From Chaetorhynchus papuensis (Eukaryota; Chordata; Aves; Passeriformes; Rhipiduridae): a stretch of 64,000 nt of DNA. Numbering within the stretch: the first letter of the stretch is position 1; the number at the start of each line of letters is the position of its first letter. Under the pieces are notes generated by a model. The model saw nothing but the letters and a program-made list of their open reading frames with translations, ran no database searches and was not told where the DNA came from. Made by a program: the position numbers and the translations under genes. The stretch covers positions 1-64,000 of the forward strand of contig VWYX01001300.1 of NCBI GenBank assembly GCA_013396525.1, read 5' to 3'. Positions 1 to 10,224 of this stretch are shown in pieces.

Positions 1-222
1 ACTGTGAGAAAGGAGAAGATAAGAAGAAAGTTCCCACCGCAGCATACCAGAACAATGGAGTCAGAAACTGCAAGGCGGACAACCAATCATGAGCTTTATT
101 TTTGCAATATGCATGAGCTAATTAGAGTGATTATAAGAATGTAGTCTAAACCTGTAATAAACTGAGTTCTGCTGATCTCACCTGAGTGTGCAGTCTCCCT
201 CCGTCGACTCCTCGGTCCCTTC
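1..222 (+). repeat. 3' part of an endogenous retroviral LTR, cut by the window edge
   Basis: The segment has LTR order: a CCAAT-like stretch near 80-86, a TATA-like TATAAG at 132-137, an AATAAA poly(A) signal at 156-161, then a pyrimidine-rich U5-like end finishing in CA at about 221-222. Retroviral protease coding sequence follows within about 70 bases. No primer-binding site is recognisable after the CA, so the leader and gag have probably been deleted. The 5' end of the LTR should lie left of the window. The exact boundary is a judgement made without a consensus. Confidence 0.55.
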
Positions 223-274
223 ACAAGTAGAAACATACAATTTGTGGAGAACACCTAGATCAACAGGGACATGC

Positions 275-790
275 AGTATGTGGGGAGTGGGACTCATTGT
301 TAGATTTCTGGTAGATACAGGAGCCACATTATCCCACTTAAACTTTGCCCCAGGAGGGTCAGTAACCACACACAAAAGTATTCATACATTGAGGCACTGG
401 GCAGGGAAAAATGTCAGTAAACCTGTATTATCAATGATAGGAAATAAGAGTGTACAGGGAAGACTTGTATTACTGGAAGACTCCCGAGTGTGCTTGTTAG
501 GGAGACACCTTCTACAGGCCTTAGCTGCAGAACTGCATCTGTCACCAGAAGACATGGATTTAATAATGGCATTGAGTCCAATTACTGAGAGCTTCAAAAG
601 TGAACAGAAGATACTAGAAAAATTGAAAGCTGTATTATCAGAGTTCTGCGGTAAGACCACTACAGGTGGGGGACTTCTGGTTTCAGCACAGCCTGTATGC
701 ATTAAAACCAAGGCAGATGTGCCACACTCTGTGAGACAGTACCCTATTCCCCTGGAAGGTGGGAAAAGTATCCAAAACCAGATAGACTAA
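275..790 (+). pseudogene. Endogenous retrovirus pol remnant: protease and start of reverse transcriptase
   Basis: This open frame of about 170 codons resembles the pol polyprotein of gammaretrovirus-like (class I) endogenous retroviruses. The aspartic-protease active-site motif DTGA is encoded at 314-325, preceded by hydrophobic residues as in retroviral proteases. Further on, LLGRHLLQAL resembles the conserved LLGR-x-LL segment near the protease C-terminus. The last 40 or so residues, with a PHSVRQYPIP segment, match the beginning of reverse transcriptase. The frame stops at 788-790, in the middle of the RT domain. Gag is missing upstream. In life the protease would cut the viral polyprotein; here the copy is broken and is not expected to be functional. 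Confidence 0.75.
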
Positions 791-1079
791 TACTTAAACA
801 AAGGAATTTTAAAGTATGTGTGTCTGCATATAACACTCCGATATTGCCTGTAAGCCAGAATAGGTTAGATGAAGACCCTGAGTACTTGTGCAGGATCTGT
901 GGGCAATTAACCAACATGCATTGACCCCTCACCCAGTGGTGCCAGGCCCCTTGACTATACTTTTGCAAATACCACTTAAGGATGGATATTTTATCGTAAA
1001 TAATTTAACAGCTGGCTTTTTCAGCATCCCAAAAGATGAAGGAAGTCAACCTTTGTTTGCCTTTAAACTATACTGTTGA
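791..1079 (+). pseudogene. Endogenous retrovirus reverse transcriptase fragment, frameshifted
   Basis: Reverse transcriptase similarity continues from the preceding segment across a stop and a frameshift. A short stretch near 826-850 encodes NTPILPV, which in intact relatives is NTPILPV followed by a lysine-rich turn. After another frame change, 886-1079 encodes QDLWAINQ, then an HPVVP turn, then FFSIP and PLFAF, all landmarks of the fingers and palm of class I retroviral RT. The YxDD catalytic region is absent: similarity stops at 1079 and integrase C-terminal sequence follows almost at once. At least two frameshifts, stops and a large internal deletion show a dead element. Confidence 0.75.
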
Positions 1080-1084
1080 CACAA

Positions 1085-1410
1085 TATGTTTCAGAGATGC
1101 AAAAAGAACATATAAGAGCAGAAAAGAGTGCGCTCAATGGTATCAGCACATGCCATCTGAAATACAGGTATATAATATATAGCCTGGAGATGAAGTTTTA
1201 ATTAAGGTATTCTCTAGAAAATCCAAGTTAGCACCAAAATGATAAGGCCATATACTTTCCTACTATGTCCTTATTTTGCTGTTTAAAGTTTTGCTGCTTA
1301 AGTTTTAGGTAAGGAAAACTGGATACACTATTCTCACATCGAATGAAGAGTGGGCGATCAATCAGTTGATAAGTAAAAGACCTCTGAGAATCCTTGGTGA
1401 TTTTGTATTT
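1085..1410 (+). pseudogene. Endogenous retrovirus integrase C-terminal remnant
   Basis: A degenerate reading with stops carries the landmarks of the gammaretroviral integrase C-terminal domain: PGDEVLIKVF near 1183-1212, a lysine and alanine-rich stretch, a GPYT turn at about 1246-1257, then WIHYSHI near 1320-1340, equivalent to the W-x-H-x-S/T-R tail of these integrases. The order protease, partial RT, integrase tail agrees with one provirus that lost most of RT, RNase H and the integrase core. Several in-frame stops make it non-functional. Confidence 0.6.
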
Positions 1411-1569
1411 GTGATCATTTGAGCATTTGTGCACAGGAATCTATGATCTTGTACTCTGCCCTATGGCAATCTTGTGAGCCTTAATTTTGTTCTGTTACTT
1501 GTAATAATGTTGTATGTAAAGGCAGTGGTTAAATGCCTCGAAAGTTTTGTCTTTTTCCTTTCAGTATAT

Positions 1570-1923
1570 TAGCAGGAGGACTGTTGAGGAGTACACCCAG
1601 TTCAGACTGCTTGGTGTGTGACGTGCTCACTTTGCTCTGGATGGCTGGAACCACAAGCAATGAGCCATGAAGGAGCACTGACCTTTTGCCTGACAGAGGG
1701 CATTTGGACCTGCAACACCAGCCAGGCAGGGATGGTCAGTCACCCAGAGACTCTGCAGGGCCCAGTGAACAATGAGAAGACCCCAGACCAAACCCACCAT
1801 TGGACCAAGAGGTGCTTGAAGCATGGGTGCACAGACTGTGAGGGTGTAACCCCACAGGGATCTCTTTGTTGGGAGTCCTTCCCCGGAGGCACCCAGCTCT
1901 GTAAGTCACTGCACCACGCCTAA
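1570..1923 (+). pseudogene. Possible env-region remnant of the same endogenous retrovirus
   Basis: A 101-codon open frame (1618-1923) sits where env would follow integrase. The predicted peptide is rich in cysteine and tryptophan (about nine Cys and four Trp), as retroviral surface glycoproteins often are, and has a short Cys-x2-Cys. I see no transmembrane subunit, fusion peptide or immunosuppressive-type segment, and no specific similarity that I can name. Position is the main argument. It could equally be unrelated intergenic sequence with a chance ORF. Confidence 0.25.
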
Positions 1924-4900
1924 ATTACTTAAGGAACAGGACATCCGGGACTCTGCTATGGGAAACCTGGGGTCAGGTTGATGAGGGAAACTTAGGTCTG
2001 AGTCTGGGGTGTGCAGAGAGTCAAACAGGGCACCTGTGAGGTCACTGGAGTTACTTGCTGCAAAGGGGCTTCTGTCCCAGCAGTCAAAACCAGGAGTGGT
2101 GCAAGTGGGACTCCCAGATTGTCATCAGAATGGTCAGATGGGAGAGTTTCCTTAACATATAACCTTCTACATTTCTGGGGTTTTTTTCAGAGCGTTAGAA
2201 ATTACAGCAAAGTAAAAAAAATCCTCTGTTTACCATACAAGACACTGTAATTAGATGTTCATGCATATGACACACTCTGTCCTTCAAGCAGGCTGAGCTC
2301 TCCAGTGTTTTAGGGGACTACAGCCTTAAATCTTTCAGAAAAAAAAAGTAGCAGACCTTCCTTCCCTCCAGCAGAACTCTCCCCAGTCAAAGGGATCCAG
2401 TGAAGTCCCTGGACTGTTTTTAGTCCAGACTTCTGCTCTACCTTTAGCAGCAATCCAAAAGAATATAGAATTAATACCAAGGACCAAATAAATACCTCAA
2501 GTCACCAAATGGGAAGTGCTGAATTGATGAAGGTAGGTTGATTAAAACTAGCCTCATTTGAACAACACTTAGTATAGCTGCACTCAGATTTACACAGGAG
2601 TGGAGATTTTAGTGCACACCAAGTATGAGGGAGTACATGTCTGAGAACAGCAGTGCCATGAATGCTGGGCAGGTCACGCTGCACAGCCAGCCAACGATGA
2701 GTTTCCTCTGCTGCCATGAAACCTGGAATAAATGAAGGCTATTAAGAAGAGCGCTTCCATTGTGAGCAGCAGGCCACAGGCTCAATTCCCCAGTTCTGGG
2801 CTGCGGCTCTTATCAGCCTGTGGTGAGAGCCTGTCCTGGGAACTGGAGCTTTGTGCCATGACGGCTGTTATGAACCGGACTTTAATGTGGGATAACAACA
2901 AAGGCCTTGAAAATACTGAGAACAGACAACCCAACATTATAAACTAACTGATATCAAATTACTGCTTGAAAAAAACACATCACAAGTTATGGAGATGACT
3001 GCTTTGAGCCTATCAAAAGGAAGGAGCAGCTGAGCTAGAGAGGGTCAACCAAGCATCAGGAGGAGGCATTTGCTGAGACCTGAGAAAATGACACTCTCCG
3101 GTATCACCAAGTGTGAGTATGGCCTAGGGGGTGGAGACCAAAGGCTGCTGGCTGATCAGAAATCCTCTTATAAAAGGAAAACAATTCTGAATTTGGGGAA
3201 ACTGCCATCATAGGGACCTGTAGTCAAGATGTTTCTGTGGGACTGCCAGGGCAGCATGTGTGCCACCTTCTCTCCCTGCCTGTTCCTGTCCCTGCTGCAG
3301 GGCGCCTCCCTGTTCCCTGCCTGCTCCCTGCCTGCTTGCTCCGGGATCCCTGGTTCCTCAGGGGCCTCTTGACCTGCCAGCTCATCAGCATTTTTCCCCC
3401 ACAAATTCTGGTTTTCCTTTCTGATAGTCTTACAGCACCTAGCTTGAGATTTCCTGCATGTAAGCTCTAGTTCCTGAGTAGAAAGGGTGGTTTAACAGAT
3501 AAGGTCATAATGAAACATAATGGTTAGAAGTTGAAAAGAAAAAAAAAGAGAACTGAAATCTGAGGTAACCAACTGTGAAGCACTTTATCTAGGATCTGAT
3601 AGGTTTGCTGTCACACACGTCTTTAAATCAAGACTGAAATACTTCCTATGGTTATGTGTTTGCTCAGACCTGAGTTACAGGCTTCATGCAAGCAGCATTT
3701 ACTGACTTTCAGAATTCAAAGCAGTCTGACTAGATTACCATAATGGCCCTTTCTGGTATTAAAATTTATTACTTTATTAATCTGTTCTGTAGGAACTTGA
3801 GCCTCCCATTGTAATCAGTGATAGCTGTAAGATGCTCTGTACTAAGCACTGTCTGTCTTGCACACTGACAAAATTGAAACTTTCAGAATCAAGGGGTACT
3901 TTTGCAATGAGACTGAATATTGTCAAGTTAGTCACTGAAGTCAGTAACTTCATACCTGTGGTATCAGCTGACTTGGACAGTGCATTAACCAGCTGCTGTG
4001 TTCACTTTCTTTGGTATTTCTTTTCTGGGGAGGAAAGCATGCATGGCTATTTAAAGTACTGCACTTTGACATCCTTTCTAGTATCGTTCTCCCAGTGGTG
4101 TTACAGTATTTAGTAACATCTGAAAAATCAGGAAGGTCATTTGTTCATTGATAAGTAAGCTGAGGTGGGACCTCTGGTACTTCTGTCACTCTACAAAAAT
4201 CTAGATTTTATTTCTTCAATTGCAAAGCCAATAAGCTGTTTGGCAGACAGTTTGCATGACAGCAACAAAGACTATCAAAATCTTACTCAGCTAAATGTTA
4301 TAAAACATTGGTCAAGCAAAGAAGCTATGTTACTGCTTTTATGTCAGCATGTATCTCATTCCCGTCTATTACCTACACCATGTTTCTTGAAGAGCATTAA
4401 AGTGAATTATAGGCTGGTTATAGCTATGCATGAAACTGTTGAAACGGCTCTGTTGTTTCACTAAGGTTTTGTTCTGATTTAAGTGCTATATAATCAGTGA
4501 ATCTGGGCCACTTGAGCCCAGATACTGAAGCAAAAGTAGTTAAACTCTCCTTTTCTTTATGCCCTAAAATTGGCTAGCAGTAAGATTTGCAATTATTCTA
4601 CATGAATGAAGGAGTATACATGGCCTTGCAGTGAAGCCTCCACAGAACATAAAGCGCAATATGGCAAGTGCTGTTAGGCTCCTAAAATCTCCTGGCGTGG
4701 CATATGCACTACATACTGTCTGAGAGTTCACTTGTGAGCTAAATGAACTAGCTGAGATTTTCCTATTGTTTGTTTATGTTTGCTGGAAACAGTGCTATCA
4801 CATTTTCACAGCAGAATATCTGCAGCTGAGATCCCTCATCTGTGAACCTTTTCTAGTAATTTTTCAACACAAATCTGACGAGTCATTTATCAGTTAAAAC

Positions 4901-5580
4901 AGAGGGGCTTATTTCTGAATTTGAGATTTTTGACTTTACAAAGACTTGTATTTATCTTTTCTATTGGTAAAATTGGAAGGTGTAAAAAAAATCTTAGGTT
5001 TCTGTTAATGCAAATAGATTCAGGGTCACTCACTCACAGCTGTCTTACTAATGCTGGGATACAGAGAAACTGTGGCTGTTAGCTGGAGATGTCCTTGGTT
5101 TCTGTGAAGAGTGCTATTGAGAAATGTGTCTCTTAGTGCTAGCACATTTTCACCAACCTCAGAAAATGTATTGTGAGCTTTGCAGTGTTTTGCTTTCTTA
5201 AATTTTAGCAAGTTAGAATGGTGAGATTTCATAAAAACCCACAAGTCTGGATTTTTAAGCAGTTTTCTTGGCTATATGACTGATACGTCATCTTTGTTTG
5301 ACAAGAGGTGACTTGAATGCATTCTAAATGCTCAGAAACAATAAGCAGAAACAAAAAGCCCAGCTGTGCTCTTCGCACTGCTTTTCAGGAGGAAAAAATA
5401 TTTAAAATTGGACATTTGGGATTTCCACTGTGTAAGTACAGTTCCTTAATGCATTCAGCAGACACTGTCAGTTAGGTTTCACAGGGTTAGCACTGGATGT
5501 CATCACATTTTGCTGGTGTAGTTCTGGAAGGAATCTTGGCCAATAATCCAGGCTCTGCTAAACCCCTTAAAGCTGCTGTC

Positions 5581-5614
5581 ATTTTCACTATGCTATTTAT
5601 TTTCACTATGCTCT
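5581..5614. repeat. Two-copy tandem duplication, 18-base unit
   Basis: The string ATTTTCACTATGCT occurs at 5581-5594 and again at 5599-5612, giving an 18-base period with one visible mismatch after it. This is a local slippage-type duplication with no evident function. Confidence 0.8.
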
Positions 5615-5985
5615 TTATTTACTTTCTACAATGTGGAGTTGCCAACTATAGCTCATCTTATTGTTGTAAAAAAAGAGAGTGTCACATGTTAAGCAGACCT
5701 TTTTTTTTTGCCAGGTAATCTTCCCACATCTCATGATAATGAAAGAAAAGACAAGAGGAACCCTAGGTACTCCTTAAACTGCTAAAATGTGTAATGGGAC
5801 ATTACAGTTACTGCAGTTTCTGAGACTCTCAAAATAGCATTCAATAGTAAGCATTCCAGCTAAAATTGCATTTTACTTGTACATAGACTTAAAGACAATT
5901 ATATGACTTAAGTATTTGCACTGTGATTTGTGCACTATAAATTCTTATATCAATAAAATACAGTTATACCTTTGTATAACTTTGC

Positions 5986-6036
5986 AGCATACAGAATTCT
6001 CTCCATCATTTCTAGCATACAGAATTCTTTCCATCA
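5986..6036. repeat. Two-copy tandem duplication, 28-base unit
   Basis: AGCATACAGAATTCT is at 5986-6000 and 6014-6028, each followed by a (C/T)TCCATCA-like segment. The two units are near-identical, which suggests a recent small duplication. Confidence 0.8.
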
Positions 6037-6477
6037 CTGTCACAACTCAACCAAAAATATTTGTCTGTGTCAGACAAACTGCTGTCCAGGGATGAGGTAC
6101 CAATCTAGGCCCATCCTCTGATCCCAACCCTGGGCTGCCAGTACTCTCCATAGGGCTGGGTACTGGAGCCCACCTCCGCTGCTCTCATCTGCTGGGTACC
6201 CTGGTGGGGGGGAAGAAAGGAATCTGCTGAGTGCCCTAAGGACAAGGAAAAGACAACCAGAAGATTCAGAACAGCAGTCTCGTGCTCCTGGCACAGGGAA
6301 AGGAAAGGGAAGTCTGCCTGAGAGCTCTGAAAGGAGCTACAGAAGTGATGGCTGGAGAGAGATATCATGGCTTTGACAAGAGGAAGGAATGTCTGGATGC
6401 AATAGAGAGAATGGAAAAGGTAATTGGAGAAGTTGTCTTTGACAAAGGGAGAGGAATTTGAGGGTGGTAAAACACTG

Positions 6478-6645
6478 AAACAAGTTGCAAGAGAGGTGGC
6501 AGATGGCCCATTCCTGGAAACATTCAAGGTCCGGTTGGACAAAGCTCTGAGCAACCTGATTTAGTGGATCTCATTGCAGGGGGTTGGACTATATGACTTC
6601 TAAACATCCTTTCCAACCCAAACTATTCTATGATCCTATGAATTC
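6478..6645 (+). mobile_element. CR1 LINE 3' fragment
   Basis: The sequence has the typical avian CR1 3' untranslated end: a TGGACAAAGCTCTGAGCAACCTG-like segment, GGGGTTGGACTATATGACTT, then TTCCAACCCAAACTATTCTATGA-like sequence and a second diverged octamer ending near 6640. CR1 elements are commonly truncated at the 5' end, and this copy has only about 170 bases. It carries no coding capacity. The orientation is given by the terminal ATTCTATGA repeats at its right end. Confidence 0.9.
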
Positions 6646-8522
6646 TAAAATAGGGGGATGAACAATGGGATTAGGAGTAGTCAGATAAGGAGGCAAAGTA
6701 TCAATGATCCTTATCCTAGATAGGTGGAGTTAGGAGATATCCCTTGCAAGAAACAAGGCCGCAAGAGAAAATTGGGGTAAGCTGAGTGACAAACCAGAGA
6801 GGAGGACAAAGCAAGAGGTAAAGCAGGGTAAGGACTTGGAGTTGTAAATATGAGTACTGGAGCAATTAAATGGTTAAAAGTGATTAACAAAACAGATGGA
6901 CAAACTCCAAAATTCTGCAGTGCAATCCCAAAGTGAGTGGGCCCCACAAAAATTCTGATTGACGTGCATAGACATTGCTGTAATCACTCCAAAGAAAACT
7001 ATCACACTAACTCCAGTATTTACAAACAAAGAGCTGATTAAGTAGCTGAGTTTGACAACAGATTTTCCTCACATGGAGTTATTTACAATTGAATTGTGGA
7101 GATGGGTGAGATGGAGTAAGACAACAATCGATCTGAAATGAGAAAACAGACTTATTTGAAAAGGTGCAGAACGTGTAAAGGATACAACCCTTGGTAAATG
7201 AAGAAAGAATAAGCTGTATAGTATAACTACAGGGCTGTAGGTACAAAAGCACTACTTCTAATGTTTCAAACCAGTGTTGGTACTTAACATCAGCCATCAT
7301 TCCATCCTTCTCTCAAACTGCTTCATGAATTTTTGTCTCCAGATTGATACAATGTATTAATAAGCAACCAGCCAGGGCTTTCTATACCTTTGCAGTGTAC
7401 CATTTAGGAGAAAAGAGAAAATCCAAGTTTCTCCAAATCCAAAGCAACGAAAACCCAAAGCTGATGTGTATTTCCATTCATCTTATTAAGCATTTCACAA
7501 AAAAAAATTTCCATACTTACAAGCAAGTGATGCTTACAGAAACAAATGGTATTATTCCTTCTGAGTCGATTTCTTTGGTTGTTTGGTTTTGGTTGTTTTT
7601 TGGTTTGGCTGTTTTTTCTTAAGGAGGAAAGAAAGCAGCTTTTAGAGCTGAATCTGTGGTAGAACTGAATTTTCCATTTCCTTGGAAATCCTAAACCAGG
7701 GCCTTTGTACTCTCAACTCTTCAATTTCAAATAGCCACCCCCAAAAACATGTTGGAGAATTGTATTAATTCTTGCTCTGTCATCTGTTACAGTAATGTGC
7801 CCAGGGATTTAGATCACTATTAAATGACAAGGACATCTCAAAGAACATAGATGTGATACATTTCTTACAGAAGCTATTTGGGTTTTTTGTGATCTATAAT
7901 AGATAGCATACTAGGGACCTCAAATGGTACAGCAGGTCATCTGGGAGGGGTTGTGGAAGGAAGGCAGAGCTGGAATTGTAACAGCTGCCTGCAGGAAATA
8001 AGGGAAGTGGAATCTATCCAAACTGCCATATGCACATTAAATAGGAGCATGATGCAAGATCTTCCAGCTCTACTAGGAGAGAGCAAAATATTATAACTTA
8101 AGTAACCTGATAGCAAGATCACAAAAAAAAAAAATTGTCGTTGGCTCACAGAGCTGATGCACATCAAAATATCAAAATAGAATTTGCAGAGATACAGTAG
8201 AGCAACTAAGTCTCATTTCTTTTCCCCAGCCAAAAAAGATCACAGGAATCCTGTTTCAAGCAGTATGTGCTAACAGTGTGCAGACTCCATATTTGCTCTT
8301 CATTAGGACACCTGCTTATAAAGATACTGCAATGGCATGAAATACACTCATTTCATTGCACCTTTTTAAACTCCATGTGTGGGAATTGACAGCAGGTCAG
8401 CAAGCCTGTCTGATTCCGACATCGATCTAAGCACAATCCATTTGTACCCATGAGAAACTTAGTGTCAACAGAAGCAAGAAACCTAAACAACACAAAGACA
8501 GAACAGCAACAAGGCTGCATCT
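6646..8522. other. Intergenic stretch without recognised gene
   Basis: No coding exon, RNA gene or transposon is recognised. A G/T-rich low-complexity tract lies at about 7575-7620 (repeated GGTTTT-like units) and an A13 run at about 8122-8134. Confidence 0.55.
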
Positions 8523-8749
8523 GGTGTTTTTCAGAATGCTTAGAATGCTTATGTTATAGGTAACCAATAGGAGTATGTTGTAGTTAAATAATAGCCAATG
8601 AATCTATTGTGGTAGTTAAGCAACCAATGGATAAGTAACATGAATGATAAACATACAAAAGTGTATAAATGACACTGGCTATTTGGAATAAAGAGCTTTT
8701 TTGCCTGGAGTTGTTCGTGGGGTTCGTGTGTGTCATGTCCATCTCAACA
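8523..8749 (+). mobile_element. Solo LTR of an endogenous retrovirus
   Basis: The 227-base unit has the complete layout of a short LTR. Its U3 part contains a nine-base tandem repeat (AGAATGCTT at 8533-8541 and 8542-8550) and three CCAAT motifs in the direct orientation (near 8565, 8595 and 8622). A TATA box (GTATAAATG, about 8662-8670) precedes an AATAAA poly(A) signal at 8687-8692. A T/G-rich downstream element follows, and the unit ends in CA at 8748-8749. No retroviral coding sequence flanks it, so it is best read as a solo LTR left by recombination. The 5' boundary (TG at 8523 or 8552) is uncertain. Confidence 0.7.
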
Positions 8750-9753
8750 ATGACATCCAGGGTCTTGAAGCTTGTTTGTAGTACTGCTAAAGGTTTTTTT
8801 TCTATTCAGTTGCTACCTTTATTGCACTATTTTACATTCTTTCTCCTTGTTATCCTCCTGCATCTTTTCCTGACAGTCTTAAGATTGATCAGTTGATAAG
8901 GATAAGCAAATAGTGGCTGTGTTTTAACCTTTCCCAGAAGGATATTGGGTTCTGTATCAAAAAGCTGTAATACTCTTCTGATGAAACTCACAATAACTAT
9001 TGGTATGATTCTCACATCTTTTCCATCAATGGGAGAATAATGTATGTTTCTGCTTTTCCTTTTGCAATCTATGTACTGATAAGATCTAGATACAGGCAAA
9101 AGAAAAATTATTTCTGTTATTTCTACTCTTATAGCAGAAAATTTAGCTTTTCAGTAGCTGGAGACCCTCCAGGCCTCTAATTTGTCTGGTTTCTCATTGC
9201 TACAATGTTTTGTGGTTAATTACAATTTCTTCTTTATTGGTGGCTGTGATTAGACTAGCTGTTGCCTCCCTTGCATCCCATGCTGAGAGGCACACAGTAA
9301 AACTCCATATCTGTAAAACTAAATTATTTCTTTTCGAAAAGCATCAATTGAAGAGATTCTGCAGGTGTAGCCAATATTTAGATGCAAACATGCAAACAGT
9401 TTAATTTCTGGGTAACTAGAGTAAACTCATTCCCCCTCAAATTCTTTTCTTCATAACATTTGGTTATGTGGATCTTTTCTAACTCCCAGAAGTCTTGCAG
9501 AACCCCAAGTCATAACGGAGATGAGCTCAAGGCACCCAACACTCTTTAAGAATTTAATTCAGTCAGACTTCCCACATCTGCACATTCTTCCTGCAGCAAC
9601 ATCTTTCTTGGCAGCTCCCAGCAGAAAATCTTACGTTGGAGACAGGCCATCACCAGGATTTTCACTCCCCCAGTCTGATTTCACATGTTTACTTCCAAAG
9701 TGCTGGTGATTCAAAGATCATCAGTTCAGTATGGCTGCTCTTGATCACATTTA
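8750..9753. other. Intergenic stretch without recognised gene
   Basis: No supported gene, RNA or repeat. Short ORFs on either strand lack domains and codon bias. Confidence 0.5.
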
Positions 9754-10224
9754 ATAGAATCATGGAATCACAGAATATGCTGAGTTAGAAGGGACCCACA
9801 GGGATCACTGAAATCCAGCTCCTGGACCTACACAGGACAGCACCAAGAGTCACACCACTTGCCTAAGAGTGTTGTCTAAATGCTTCTTGAACTCTGTCAG
9901 TCTTGGTGCTGTGAGCACTTCCATGGGGAGCCTGTTCTCGTGCCCAGCCACCCTCTGGGTGAAGAACTTTTTCCTAATATATAACCTAAATCTTCCATGA
10001 CACATGTTGATACTGTTCCCTTGGGTCCTGTCACTGGTCACCAGAAAGAAGAGATCAGTGCCTGCCTCTCCTCTTCCCCTCACAAGGAAGTTGCAGACTG
10101 CAATGAGGTCTCCCCTCAGTCTCCTCTTCTCGAGGCTGAACAGACCAAGTGACCTCACCCACTCCTCATATGGCTTCCCCTCTTGGCCCTTCACCATCTT
10201 TGTGTCCCTCCTCCGAACACTCTA
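9754..10224 (-). mobile_element. CR1 LINE 3' fragment, minus orientation
   Basis: Read on the minus strand, this is about 470 bases of the CR1 3' region. The left end (ATAGAATCATGGAATCACAG) is the reverse complement of the terminal octamer repeats. It is followed by the reverse complement of the GGTTGGAAGGGACC-like block, then by the internal CR1 segments on the minus strand, including the part that reads in + orientation as GCCACCCTCTGGGTGAAGAA and CTCAGTCTCCTCTTCTCGAGG. The fragment is 5'-truncated at about 10224. It contains open stretches of up to 115 codons that are not host genes. Confidence 0.95.

Larger units (their letters stand above)
1924..6477. other. Intergenic stretch without recognised gene
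   Basis: Only short ORFs in both strands, none with recognisable domains or splice-linked partners. Small local duplications are present: an 18-base unit containing TTTTCACTATGCT repeated at 5581-5612, and a 28-base period repeat with AGCATACAGAATTCT at 5986-6000 and 6014-6028. A C/T-rich stretch at about 3260-3350 has CCCTGCCTG-like imperfect repeats. The remainder is ordinary AT-rich sequence. Confidence 0.6.

Noticed and set aside
6105..6554. 149-codon minus ORF
   Set aside because: Its start overlaps the CR1 fragment at 6478-6645; the rest has no recognisable domain or coding bias.
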